From Silvibacterium dinghuense (GTDB lineage: Bacteria; Acidobacteriota; Terriglobia; Terriglobales; Acidobacteriaceae), in the NCBI RefSeq assembly GCF_004123295.1, contig NZ_SDMK01000001.1:1302001-1366000 (forward strand): DNA of 64,000 nt, written 5' to 3'. Below the pieces are notes generated by a model, which searched no databases, was not told where the DNA came from, and was given only the letters and a program-made list of their open reading frames with translations. How positions within the stretch are numbered: position 1 is the first letter of the stretch; each line of letters opens with the position of its first letter. Positions 17,162-27,380 of this stretch are shown here, one piece after another. The translations under genes were made by a program, and so were the position numbers.

Positions 17162-19795
17162 ATGTCTGACATCGGAAACACCCCGGAAACCGCCCCCCAG
17201 GCGGAGGAAACCAGCCGCGAAACCCGCTATAACCCTGCCGAGATCGAGCCTCGCTGGCAGGAGCGCTGGGCCGCAGATACCGAACTCTATGCCATTGAGC
17301 CCGCCGCCAGCGGCAAGCCCAAGTACTACGTGCTCGAGATGCTGCCCTACCCTTCGGGCAAGCTGCACATGGGCCACGTCCGCAACTACTCCATCGGCGA
17401 CGCGCTGGCCCGCTACCAGTGGATGAACGGCTACAACGTCCTGCATCCCATGGGCTGGGACGCCTTCGGCCTGCCGGCCGAGAACGCCGCCATCAAGAAC
17501 AACACCCCGCCGCGCGAGTGGACGCTCTCGAACATCGCCGCCATGAAGGAGCAGATGGCGCGCCTCGGCCTGAGCTATGACTGGCAGAACGAAGTCACCA
17601 CCTGCCTGCCCGATTACTATCGCTGGAACCAGTGGTTCTTCCTGCGCATGTATGAGAAGGGCCTGGCCTATCGCAAGCAGAGCAAGGTGAACTGGTGCCC
17701 GCAGTGCGCGACGGTGCTCGCCAATGAGCAGGTCATCAACGGCTATTGCTGGCGGCACGAGGACCAGCTGGTCGAGCAGCGCGACCTCGAGCAGTGGTTC
17801 TTCCGCATCACCAACTACGCGCAGGAGCTCGTCGACGGCCTCGACCAGCTCGAAGGCTGGCCCGAGAAGGTGCGCACCATGCAGCGCAACTGGATCGGCC
17901 GCAGCGAAGGCGCGGAGGTCGAGTTCGGCATCGAGGACGCATCGAGCGCGCCCGGTGATGAACCGCGCAAAGGCACGTCCGTGCTGCCTGCGCTCGAAGG
18001 CGTGAAGCTGCTCCAGGAAAAAATCACCGTCTTCACCACGCGCATCGACACCATCTACGGCGCCACCAGCGTACAGCTCGCGCCCGAGCACCCGGTTGCG
18101 AAGCAGTTCGCCGCCGCGGACGCCGAGCTCGCCGCGTCGGTCGAGAACCTCATCGCGCAGCAGGCGCTGGCCCGCGAGGTCGGCGACATCGGCAATATCG
18201 AGAAGCACGGCGTCTTCACCGGCCACTACGCGGTGAACCCCTTCAGCGGCGAGCGCCTGCCCATCTGGGTAGCCAACTACATCCTGGCCGACTACGGCAC
18301 CGGCGCCATCATGTCCGTGCCCGCGCACGACGAGCGCGATTACGAGTTCGCGCAGAAGTACGGCCTCGAAGTCCGCATCGTCATCCTGCCGCGCCGGGTG
18401 ACTGATCCGAGCACCGGCAAAGAAGAGGAGCCCATGCTCCCCTACACCGCCGAGGACAGCCTGCTCATCAACTCCGGCGAGTTCAACACCCTGGGCAACG
18501 AAGAAGCGCAGCACAAGATGGCCGCCTTCGCCGACGAGCATGGATTCGGCCGCGCCAAGGTCACCTTCCGCCTCAAGGACTGGGGCGTCAGCCGCCAGCG
18601 CTACTGGGGCACGCCCATCCCGATGATCTACTGCGCGAAGGACGGGATTGTTCCTGTTCCTGACGATCAGCTCCCCGTGCTGCTGCCCGAGAACATCGCC
18701 ATCACCCAGCAGAACGGCTCGCCGCTCAGCCACGTACCCGAGTTCCTGAACACCACCTGCCCGAAGTGCGGCGGCCCGGCCCGGCGCGAGACCGACACCA
18801 TGGACACCTTCGTCGACTCGAGCTGGTACTTCTACCGCTACACCAGCGCGAAGGACGCGACAGCGCCCTTCGATTCGAACGCGGTCGACTACTGGTTTCC
18901 CATCGACCAGTACATCGGCGGCGTCGAGCACGCCATCCTGCACCTGATCTACTCGCGCTTCTGGACCAAAGTGATGCGCGACCTCGGCCTCATCAAAAAC
19001 AGCGAGCCCGCCGAGCGACTCTTCACCCAGGGCATGGTCATCAAGGACGGCGCGAAGATGTCGAAGTCCAAGGGCAACGTCATCTCGCCCGACGAGATGA
19101 TCGGCCGCTACGGCGCCGATGCCACGCGCGCCTACGCGCTCTTCGCCGCGCCTCCCGACCGCGATCTCGACTGGCAGGAGAACGGCGTAGCCGGCGTCAG
19201 CCGCTTCCTGGGCCGCGTCTATCGCCTGGTGATGCAGTATGCCGAGCGCGCCCGCGCCGCCCGCGGAGGCGACGCAACGGCCACCACGCCCGCCGCGCAG
19301 GCCATCCAGCGCAAGCTGCACCAGACCATTCGCAAGATCACCGAGGACTTCGCCGGCCGCTGGCACTTCAACACCTGCATCGCCGCCATCATGGAGCTGG
19401 TCAACGCCCTCTACGCAGCCGAACCGGCGATTGCCGCAGGCGAAGTGTCCGATGCCGTGCTTCGCGACGCGCTCGAAAAGCTGGTCCTGCTGCTCGCGCC
19501 CTTCGCCCCTTATCTCGCCTGCGAGCTCTGGGAGCAGCTGGGCGAGAGCGGAGCGATCCTGCGCGTGAGCTGGCCTAAGTACGACGAAGCGCTGGCCCGC
19601 GAAGATGAAGCCGAGATCCCCGTCCAGATCAACGGCAAGCTGCGCTCGGTGATCCGCGTAGCCGCCGGAGCCTCGCAGGAAACCCTGCGCGATGTCGCCC
19701 TGGCCGATGAAAAGGTGCAGGCCTCGCTCGCCGGACGCACGGTAGCCAAGGTCATCATCGTTCCCAATAAGATGGTGAACCTGGTCGTTAAGTAA
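17162..19795 (+). CDS. leuS: leucyl-tRNA synthetase
   Basis: A class I aminoacyl-tRNA synthetase of 877 residues, the normal bacterial length. The HIGH-type signature is HMGH at about residues 69-72 in YPSGKLHMGHVRNYSIGD. The CP1 editing domain spans roughly 230-430 and includes TRIDTIYGATSVQLAPEHP and MSVPAHDERDYEFA. The KMSKS loop is KMSKSKGNV at about 632-640, followed by the anticodon-binding helical domain and a C-terminal domain (VQINGKLRSVIRV). The start MSDIGN at 17162 is chosen because the upstream in-frame extension is repeat sequence. It has its own transcription unit between two repeat-filled gaps. An 847-residue antisense frame is a GC-rich shadow. Confidence 0.97.
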   Translation: MSDIGNTPETAPQAEETSRETRYNPAEIEPRWQERWAADTELYAIEPAASGKPKYYVLEMLPYPSGKLHMGHVRNYSIGDALARYQWMNGYNVLHPMGWDAFGLPAENAAIKNNTPPREWTLSNIAAMKEQMARLGLSYDWQNEVTTCLPDYYRWNQWFFLRMYEKGLAYRKQSKVNWCPQCATVLANEQVINGYCWRHEDQLVEQRDLEQWFFRITNYAQELVDGLDQLEGWPEKVRTMQRNWIGRSEGAEVEFGIEDASSAPGDEPRKGTSVLPALEGVKLLQEKITVFTTRIDTIYGATSVQLAPEHPVAKQFAAADAELAASVENLIAQQALAREVGDIGNIEKHGVFTGHYAVNPFSGERLPIWVANYILADYGTGAIMSVPAHDERDYEFAQKYGLEVRIVILPRRVTDPSTGKEEEPMLPYTAEDSLLINSGEFNTLGNEEAQHKMAAFADEHGFGRAKVTFRLKDWGVSRQRYWGTPIPMIYCAKDGIVPVPDDQLPVLLPENIAITQQNGSPLSHVPEFLNTTCPKCGGPARRETDTMDTFVDSSWYFYRYTSAKDATAPFDSNAVDYWFPIDQYIGGVEHAILHLIYSRFWTKVMRDLGLIKNSEPAERLFTQGMVIKDGAKMSKSKGNVISPDEMIGRYGADATRAYALFAAPPDRDLDWQENGVAGVSRFLGRVYRLVMQYAERARAARGGDATATTPAAQAIQRKLHQTIRKITEDFAGRWHFNTCIAAIMELVNALYAAEPAIAAGEVSDAVLRDALEKLVLLLAPFAPYLACELWEQLGESGAILRVSWPKYDEALAREDEAEIPVQINGKLRSVIRVAAGASQETLRDVALADEKVQASLAGRTVAKVIIVPNKMVNLVVK

Positions 19796-19836
19796 GCAAG
19801 GGTGCAGGGTGTAGTTCCCTCACCCCTCCCGCATGG

Positions 19837-20254
19837 TGTCATCCCGACCGAAGCGGAGGGACCTGCAGTTCCCTCCGCAAGCGAAGATGCGGGTGCCCCA
19901 CGTCTCGATGTTGAGACGTGGGCTTGCAGGACGCAACGGTGGCCCATGCAAGTCTGGTTCTGGCGTGAGTGGGGCAAGTAAAATCCGGGTGCCCCACCCA
20001 TGACGCGCAGTCGGTCATGGGTGGGTCTCCGAAAACCCTTGAAGTGAGCCGTGATCGAGCGTTTCCGAACCTCTACACGTATCCCCGGTTCGCGCGAAGA
20101 ACGCCAAGTTCCGCGAAGATCGCAAAGTTATTTCAGATAAGAAGCCCGGATGCCCACCTCTCGTTCTGTTTGAGATGTGGGTTTGCAGGATAAGAAAGCG
20201 AATTGGCTGAGATAATGACTCCGGGTGCCCCACGTCTCTCTTTTGAGACGTGGG
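19837..20254. repeat. repeat cluster: C element, two full and one degenerate A stems, one D stem
   Basis: Contents of the 537-base gap after leuS: a C-type repeat (TGTCATCCCGACC..., 19837-19873), an A stem (19891-19922), a D stem CCCACCCATGAC / GTCATGGGTGGG with tail GTCTCCGAA (19987-20034), a fragment with CGCGAAGAACGCCAAG (about 20093-20130), a degenerate A stem (20146-20187) and a further A stem (20223-20254). No gene is supported in the gap. Confidence 0.7.
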
Positions 20255-20332
20255 ATCACCGTATGTCTCCGAAAAGGCGGTTCCGCGATCCCCGTCCAGA
20301 GCGCAGTCCGAGGCACGCAATCCTTTGTTCAC

Positions 20333-21208
20333 GTGCTCGGGGAGTGCCGCCGCCGGCCCTCTCTCCTCTTGCTCGAGCTGCTCTGGCGATGGAGTTTCGG
20401 CCTGCCGCTCACCCTGATCCTCGGCTGGGAGGCCTGGCGCATCTACCGCGTCGCATCCACGCAGATCGCCGCAGGCCTCAGCGACTTCACCCTTACTGAC
20501 CCCACGCAGGCCGCGACCATCGCGGCGAACCTCTACGCCGCCGTCGCCCCGCCCATCGTCCAGTTCCTCGGCTGGTTTGCACCGCTGGCCATGGCCGCCT
20601 GGGCCGTTGCCTCGGGGATCGGACGCAATGCCGTCCTGCGCCGCTACGATCCCACCCTGCCGAATCGCTGGGAAACGCTCGCCGCGCTGCAACTGCTCCG
20701 CGCGGCCGCGCTGGCTGTCTCAGTCTGGATCTGGTTCGCCGGCATTCACTGGGCCGCATCCGCCACGCTTAACGTCCCGACAGACGGCGAGCCGAACATC
20801 GTCGGCTACTTCGCGCTGGTGGTCTGCCTCTCACTGGGAGTTTTTGTCGCCTGGGCGCTGGCCAGCTGGGTCTTTTCGATTGCGCCACTTCTGGTGTTGC
20901 TCGAGGACCGCGGCATTACCGCCGCCCTCAAGCGCAGCCTGCGCCTGGGCCCGCTCAAGGGCAAGCTGGTCGAGGTCAACTTCATCATGGGCATCGTCAA
21001 GGTGATCCTCGTGGTGCTGGCCACGGTCTTCTCCGCCACTCCTCTGCCCTTTTCCTCGGATATGACCGGCCCGGCGCTCTGGATATGGTGGGCCGCCGTC
21101 ACCCTCGCCTACTGCGTCGCCGCGGATTTCTTCCAGGTGGCGCGGCTGGTGGCGTTTCTGGAGCTTTGGCGGGTGTTTACCGTTCCGGACTCCACGCCGC
21201 GGAGCTGA
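20333..21208 (+). CDS. integral membrane protein of unknown function
   Basis: A 291-residue protein with about six predicted transmembrane segments, for example LLELLWRWSFGLPLTLIL, APPIVQFLGWFAPLAMAA, AALAVSVWIWFAGIHWA, YFALVVCLSLGVFVAWALA and a C-terminal ALWIWWAAVTLAYCVAADFF. Just before the last pair is the segment EDRGITAALKRSLRLGPLKGK, reminiscent of DUF4013/glycerophosphoryl-diester-like membrane domains but not diagnostic. The open frame extends back to 20225 through a palindromic repeat, so I place the start at the GTG at 20333, just before ECRRRPSLLLLELLWR; this is uncertain. No function is assigned. Confidence 0.6.
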   Translation: MLGECRRRPSLLLLELLWRWSFGLPLTLILGWEAWRIYRVASTQIAAGLSDFTLTDPTQAATIAANLYAAVAPPIVQFLGWFAPLAMAAWAVASGIGRNAVLRRYDPTLPNRWETLAALQLLRAAALAVSVWIWFAGIHWAASATLNVPTDGEPNIVGYFALVVCLSLGVFVAWALASWVFSIAPLLVLLEDRGITAALKRSLRLGPLKGKLVEVNFIMGIVKVILVVLATVFSATPLPFSSDMTGPALWIWWAAVTLAYCVAADFFQVARLVAFLELWRVFTVPDSTPRS

Positions 21209-21232
21209 ACGCCCCGCGACAAAGCAAAACTG

Positions 21233-21262
21233 CAGGCTCCCCCACTGCGCGGCCGGAATGAC
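21233..21262 (-). repeat. C-type repeat, inverted and truncated
   Basis: Reverse-strand C element (CCCCCACTGCGCGGCCGGAATGACA) facing the forward copy at 21301, giving a head-to-head pair 38 bases apart, like paired REP units. Confidence 0.6.
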
Positions 21263-21300
21263 AGATCTTGTTCAGACAGTGGGATTCCCGATGAAAACCC

Positions 21301-21764
21301 TGTCATTCCGACCGGAGCGAAGCGAAGTGGAGGAACCTGCAGTGCCCTTCAAGTCGGCATATCACCTTCGTAACTGGCGAAGCGAGTATGGTTTCAGTAG
21401 AAGATGCCATATCGAGGATAGCCAGTGATGAGCCGTTGCTATTTCGTCTACCTCATCGCAAGCCGAACGCGGGTACTCTATTGCGGAGTCACAGGCAATC
21501 TTGAAAAAAGAACCTACGAACATCAGAACGGGATTTTCGAAGGTTTTAGTTCTAAATACCACTGCACCAGACTCGTCTGGTTTGAAGCCTTTGAGGACGT
21601 CCGCAATGCCATCGACCGCGAAACACAAATTAAGCGCTGGCGAAGAGAGAAAAAACTGGCATTGATTACTCGAATGAACCCTTCGTGGACCGATCTCAGT
21701 GAATCGTGGCAGAGATAGAGCACTGCGGGTTCCTCCACTGCGCTACGCTCCGATCGGAATGACA
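21301..21764. mobile_element. candidate mobile cassette: GIY-YIG gene between 44-bp inverted C repeats
   Basis: Left arm 21301-21344 and right arm 21721-21764 are inverted copies matching at 40 of 44 positions. The 376 bp between them contain a single gene, the GIY-YIG ORF, whose stop codon lies 2 bp before the right arm. Other C copies in the window (19837, 21233, 23503) carry no gene. No clear target-site duplication was found. Confidence 0.55.
21428..21718 (+). CDS. small GIY-YIG nuclease domain protein
   Basis: A 96-residue protein that is almost entirely a GIY-YIG domain: FVYLIASRTRVLYCGVTG provides the two signature tyrosines (GIY and YIG equivalents), KRTYEH the catalytic Arg at about residue 28, and IDRETQIKRW the metal-binding Glu near 67. 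The ending NPSWTDLSESW is typical of the UPF0213/YhbQ-like stand-alone group, which has no settled function. GAGG lies upstream, and GTG at 21425 is an alternative start. The gene is enclosed by near-perfect inverted repeats, suggesting that it may be cargo or the enzyme of a small mobile unit. Confidence 0.85.
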   Translation: MSRCYFVYLIASRTRVLYCGVTGNLEKRTYEHQNGIFEGFSSKYHCTRLVWFEAFEDVRNAIDRETQIKRWRREKKLALITRMNPSWTDLSESWQR

Positions 21765-21841
21765 AAGTAAAAGATGAACGCTCGGGAAACGAAATTCTCG
21801 ATCCCCGAGTCACTAAAAGCGATGACAAAGTAAACTGAAGA

Positions 21842-23395
<1,554 letters not shown>

Positions 23396-23411
23396 CTTGC
23401 CGTCACGAGCG

Positions 23412-23450
23412 TTGGGCCTTCGGCCTCTGCTCCCGCTGGTCGCAAGCCGG
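23412..23450 (-). repeat. tail-type repeat (B), inverted
   Basis: Reverse copy of the tail module (GGCCTTCGGCCTCTGCTCCC then GCTGGTCGC), immediately after guaA. Confidence 0.55.
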
Positions 23451-23467
23451 CATCCTCGCTGCATAAG

Positions 23468-23497
23468 AAAGGCGCGCTTCGGCGCGCCTTTCCATTT
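23468..23497 (+). terminator. guaA intrinsic terminator with UUCG tetraloop
   Basis: Perfect 10-bp stem AAAGGCGCGC / GCGCGCCTTT closed by the stable TTCG loop (23468-23491), followed by CCATTTCC. It lies 73 bases after the guaA stop. Confidence 0.75.
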
Positions 23498-23502
23498 CCG
23501 AT

Positions 23503-23558
23503 TGTCATCCCGACCGAAGCGAACGACGTGAGAGCAGTGGAGGAACCTGCAATTCTGC
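23503..23558 (+). repeat. C-type repeat with internal insertion
   Basis: TGTCATCCCGACCGAAGCGAA, an additional 12-15 bases, then GTGGAGGAACCTGCA; same family as the inverted arms at 21301 and 21721. Confidence 0.6.
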
Positions 23559-23637
23559 GATCTCCACAGAACAAGAGTAAGGATCCAAGCCAACACAGCT
23601 CGAGTGAATCACCACCTCATCGAATCTCTGCACCTGA

Positions 23638-24114
23638 TCAATACAAGAGATACTGCTTCCACTCTTCTCCTTCAGCTACTTTCTTCAGAACAGCGTTCCG
23701 CTCACGCAAGAACCGCGCAAGATAAGGCCGCAGAAAGATCTCGGCCATACTGCCCGCAATCGCAAAAGGGACTTCGAACCGGAGGACGTCCGTCATCATG
23801 GTGGCGCCCAAATTTTCCTGCTGGAAATAATGGTCGTGCTGGAAAGAGCGAAACGCTCCGCGCAGCATCGTGTCCTGAAAGTAGTCAGGACGCTCATACT
23901 GCGTAATCTTGCTGGTCAACTCCTGCCAGACTCCGAAATGCCGGGCACGCCACGTCACCTGCTCTCCAAGGTTAATTAGCCCTGAAGTAATTCCAGCAAC
24001 CGCCGCTTCTCCAGAGCCTTCCGCACTGCGCACATGCACGTCGATGCTCCTGGAAAGGTCAAAACACCGCTCAACCGGTGCATGAATTAGCGTGCTCTGC
24101 TCTATCGTGACCAT
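23638..24114 (-). CDS. SRPBCC family protein (START-like, ligand-binding or cyclase/dehydrase type)
   Basis: A 158-residue protein with the SRPBCC/polyketide-cyclase fold: it starts MVTIEQSTLIHAPVERCFDLSRSIDVH, has the central GEQVTWRARHFGVWQELTSKIT strand pair and RFEVPFAIAGSMAEIFLRPYLARFL as the long C-terminal helix. Similar small proteins bind hydrophobic ligands; no catalytic function is evident. The start is placed at 24114 because the SRPBCC fold begins there, although the open frame runs to 24324 and would overlap the start of the M14 gene on the other strand. No clear ribosome site is present. Confidence 0.75.
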   Translation of the reverse strand: MVTIEQSTLIHAPVERCFDLSRSIDVHVRSAEGSGEAAVAGITSGLINLGEQVTWRARHFGVWQELTSKITQYERPDYFQDTMLRGAFRSFQHDHYFQQENLGATMMTDVLRFEVPFAIAGSMAEIFLRPYLARFLRERNAVLKKVAEGEEWKQYLLY

Positions 24115-24211
24115 ACACAAGCAAAGGATACGCCGCTTCTCGCAAGATCCTTTGTTATCCTTCCTCAAACCCGCATCACCCACGAAATCCCGATCATGAA
24201 GGATGCTTGAG

Positions 24212-27196
24212 ATGTCCCGCTTAAGATCGCTTCTCCCTTTGTGTCTCTCTTTCGCCTGTACCGGCGCGCTTTTCGGCCAGACCAACATCGCCTCCGAGCT
24301 CAAACCCGACCTGAGCCAGCCCATCGACCAGGGCTACACGGCGAAGATCAAGCAGTACACGACCGATCCCTCCTTCAACTCGCCGCTGACGAGCTATCTA
24401 CCCGCATCAAAGACCGTCCCCACGCCAGACAAGGTGCTCGGCGACGTATCCGGCGCGCCCAACATGCTGCCTTACGCCGAGGATGTCTACAAGTACTTCC
24501 GCCTGCTCGAGAAGAGCACGCCGCGCGTGAAGGTCTTCAGCATCGGCCACACCGAAGAAGGCCGCGAGATGATCGCCGCCGCCATCGGCGACGAATCGCT
24601 GATCACAAAGATGCAGGAGAACGATGCGCGGCTTGCCAAGCTTGCCGACCCGCGTACCATCGGCATGGATGACGCCAAGGCTGCTGAACTTGTGAAGCAA
24701 TCCTTTCCCATCTACTACATCACCGGCACCATCCACTCGCCCGAGACCGGCGCGCCCACCGCACTGATGGAGCTGGCCTACCGCCTCGCCGTCGACAACT
24801 CACCCTATATTCAGTACATCCGCACGCACATGATCGTGCTCATCACCCCGGTCGTCGAAGTCGATGGGCGCGACCGCATGGTCGATATCTACAAGTGGCA
24901 CGTCGCACACCCGAACGAGCAATGGCCCCACCTCGTTTACTGGGGCCACTACGTCGCGCATGACAACAATCGCGATGCCATGGGCATGACGCTCGACCTC
25001 ACCCGCAACGTCGAGAACACTTACATCAACTTTCACGCGCAGGTGCTGCACGATCTGCATGAGTCCGTGCCCTTCCTCTATGACAACACTGTCGGCGACG
25101 GCCCCTACAACGCATGGATCGATCCGCTGCTCAACGGCGAGTGGCAGATGCTGGGCTGGAACAACATCCAGTCGATGACCGCCTTCAAGATGCCCGGCGT
25201 CTTCACCCACGGCGACTTCGACACCTGGTCACCCGGCTACCTGATGTTCATCGCCGCGATGCACAATGGCATCAGCCGCCTGTATGAAACCTTCGGCAAC
25301 GGCGGCGCGGACACCGAGAAGCGCATCCTTTCTCCCGACGAATACGCACGCACCTGGTACAAGCCCAACCCGCCACTGCCGCAGGTGGTGTGGTCGCAGC
25401 GCGATAACAACAACTACGAGCAGACCGCGCTGCTCTCGACCATCTCCTTCTTTGCGCAGAATGGCCAGCAGTTCCTCTCGAACTACTACACCAAGAGCAA
25501 GCGCTCCATCGAGAAGCCCGAGAATGCAGGCCCCGCGGCCTACGTGATCGACGAGCCCATGTCCAGCCGCGAAGCGCAGATGCTGCGCACCCTCGCACTG
25601 CAGCATGTCGAGATCAGCAGGCTCGATGCCTCGACGACGGTGAATGTGCCTGCGCCTGCTAAGCCCGAGTCGAAGGATGGCAAGGACGACAAGGACAGCA
25701 AGCCCAAGACCGAGACCTTCGCCGCCGGCCGCTATGTCATCCGCATGGATCAGCCCTACTCGCGTATCGCCGACGCGCTGCTCGACCGCCAGTATTGGGC
25801 TCCGGACGATCCGCAGAAGACGCCCTACGATGACACCGGCTGGAGCTTCCCCGATCTCTTCCACGTGAAGGTCGCGCGCGTCACCGATCCCGCCATCCTG
25901 AAGGTGAATCTTTCACCTGTGAAGGATCTTGAAGCCGAGATCGACACCACCTCTGGCTCGGGCAGCATCTATGCCGTGAACAACAACTCCGAAGTCACGC
26001 TCCTCGGCCTGCGCTACACCTTCAAGGACGCGACCATCTCCGTGGCCGATGCGGCCTTCGATGCGGGCGGCCATCACTTCGCTGCCGGCTCGCTGCTGAT
26101 CGAGAACGCCGACGGCGCGAAGGTGAAGGATGCCGTGCACGAGGCGGGCCTCGAAGCTGTCGGCCTCAGCGCCATGCCCGAAGTCGCGCATCACAACGCG
26201 CCCGCGCCGCGCATCGCATTCATGCATACGTGGATCGCGACGCAGACGGAAGGCTGGTGGCGCGAGGCCTTCGATCGCGCGCACGTACCCTTCGACTACA
26301 TCAGCACGCAGACCGTAGCAAAAGAAGAGGACCTGCGCGCGAAGTATGACGTGATCGTCTTCGCGCCCGTGGGCCGCTCCTCCACGCAGTCCATCATCAA
26401 CGGCATGCCCATGTATGGGAACCCCATCCCGTGGGAGAAGACCGAGCTCACTCCTAACCTCGGCCGCATCGACTCGACGCCCGACATGCGTCCGGGCCTC
26501 ACCTGGGCCGGCGTGCAGCACCTGCAGGACTTCATCAGCAAGGGCGGTCTGCTCATCACCTCCGAAGACACGGCGCAGTTCGCCATCGAGATGGGCTTCG
26601 CGCCCGGTGTCAGCGTCTCGCGTGGTGGCAACGTGCGCGTCGTCGGCACCATCCTCAACGCGGCCTTCGTCGATAAGAACGGCCCCATCACCAACGGCTA
26701 TGACACTGCGGCCGATCTCGGCGTCTACAGCGCCGACGGTCTTGCCTTCCAGATCTCGAACACCATCGGCGGAGGCGGACGCCGCCATCTCGGCTCGGGT
26801 GTAGAGCGGCCCACCGGCCGCGGCGGACCCGATGAGCAGGACTCACCCGAGGACCGCGCCTTCGTTGCGCCCGAGACCACACCGCACGTGAAGCCGTGGG
26901 AGGCCATGCCGCTCAACGAGGATCAGGCCCGCGACAACATCAACCTCATTCCCGAAGCCTACCGCCCGCAGGTCATCCTGCGCTTCGGCTCAGGAAAGGG
27001 CTTCCTGCTTGATGGCCTGCTCGACAACGGCAACTCGATTGAAGAGAAGCCTATCGTCGTCGATGCCCATCTGGGCGAAGGCAACGTGCTGCTCTTTGCC
27101 AATAACCCTGTCTATCGCGGCGAAACGCTGGGGACGTATGCCCTGGTCTTCAACGCGATCCAGAACTTCGACCGGCTAGGCAAGGCGGCGAAGTAA
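24212..27196 (+). CDS. secreted M14 family zinc carboxypeptidase with long C-terminal region
   Basis: A 994-residue exported metallopeptidase. A signal peptide (LLPLCLSFACTGALFG) is followed by the M14 catalytic domain: GHTEEGREM, the zinc motif HSPE in TGTIHSPETGAPT (about residues 174-180), and the third ligand His in LHDLHESVPF. The remaining roughly 550 residues are a beta-rich linker and a class-I-glutamine-amidotransferase-like region (IAFMHTWIATQTEGWWREAF ... ISKGGLLITSEDTAQFAI), a layout often seen in bacteroidete and acidobacterial M14 proteins. The ATG at 24212 is preferred to 24203 because AAGG sits 9 bases upstream. It probably trims peptides in the periplasm or outside. It is divergent from the SRPBCC gene and followed by three palindromic repeats. 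Confidence 0.88.
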   Translation: MSRLRSLLPLCLSFACTGALFGQTNIASELKPDLSQPIDQGYTAKIKQYTTDPSFNSPLTSYLPASKTVPTPDKVLGDVSGAPNMLPYAEDVYKYFRLLEKSTPRVKVFSIGHTEEGREMIAAAIGDESLITKMQENDARLAKLADPRTIGMDDAKAAELVKQSFPIYYITGTIHSPETGAPTALMELAYRLAVDNSPYIQYIRTHMIVLITPVVEVDGRDRMVDIYKWHVAHPNEQWPHLVYWGHYVAHDNNRDAMGMTLDLTRNVENTYINFHAQVLHDLHESVPFLYDNTVGDGPYNAWIDPLLNGEWQMLGWNNIQSMTAFKMPGVFTHGDFDTWSPGYLMFIAAMHNGISRLYETFGNGGADTEKRILSPDEYARTWYKPNPPLPQVVWSQRDNNNYEQTALLSTISFFAQNGQQFLSNYYTKSKRSIEKPENAGPAAYVIDEPMSSREAQMLRTLALQHVEISRLDASTTVNVPAPAKPESKDGKDDKDSKPKTETFAAGRYVIRMDQPYSRIADALLDRQYWAPDDPQKTPYDDTGWSFPDLFHVKVARVTDPAILKVNLSPVKDLEAEIDTTSGSGSIYAVNNNSEVTLLGLRYTFKDATISVADAAFDAGGHHFAAGSLLIENADGAKVKDAVHEAGLEAVGLSAMPEVAHHNAPAPRIAFMHTWIATQTEGWWREAFDRAHVPFDYISTQTVAKEEDLRAKYDVIVFAPVGRSSTQSIINGMPMYGNPIPWEKTELTPNLGRIDSTPDMRPGLTWAGVQHLQDFISKGGLLITSEDTAQFAIEMGFAPGVSVSRGGNVRVVGTILNAAFVDKNGPITNGYDTAADLGVYSADGLAFQISNTIGGGGRRHLGSGVERPTGRGGPDEQDSPEDRAFVAPETTPHVKPWEAMPLNEDQARDNINLIPEAYRPQVILRFGSGKGFLLDGLLDNGNSIEEKPIVVDAHLGEGNVLLFANNPVYRGETLGTYALVFNAIQNFDRLGKAAK

Positions 27197-27222
27197 GTAC
27201 TTCACACGTAAAGCAAATGGCC

Positions 27223-27367
27223 GGGTGCCCCACATCTCGATTCTGAGATGTGGGGGAGCACGAACTCCAAGAACTCATCCCATGTCTCAAATGCGAGACA
27301 TGGGGCACCCGGGATTCTCGCAGTGAAAACGAACATGGGTGCCCCACCCAAGCTCCGCTTGGGTGGG
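27223..27367. repeat. three palindromic repeats: A forward, A inverted, E forward
   Basis: A stem at 27223-27253, an inverted A stem at 27279-27310 and an E stem at 27337-27367, all with the GGGTGCCCCA head (reversed for the middle one). They fill the gap between the convergent M14 and serine-hydrolase genes. Confidence 0.75.
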
Positions 27368-27380
27368 AAGGCACGAACCC

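Noticed and set aside
16823-19366. 847-residue open frame antisense to leuS
   Set aside because: leuS is certain on the other strand; the antisense frame is Ala/Val/Arg/Asp-rich with no recognisable domain, as expected for the shadow of a high-GC gene.
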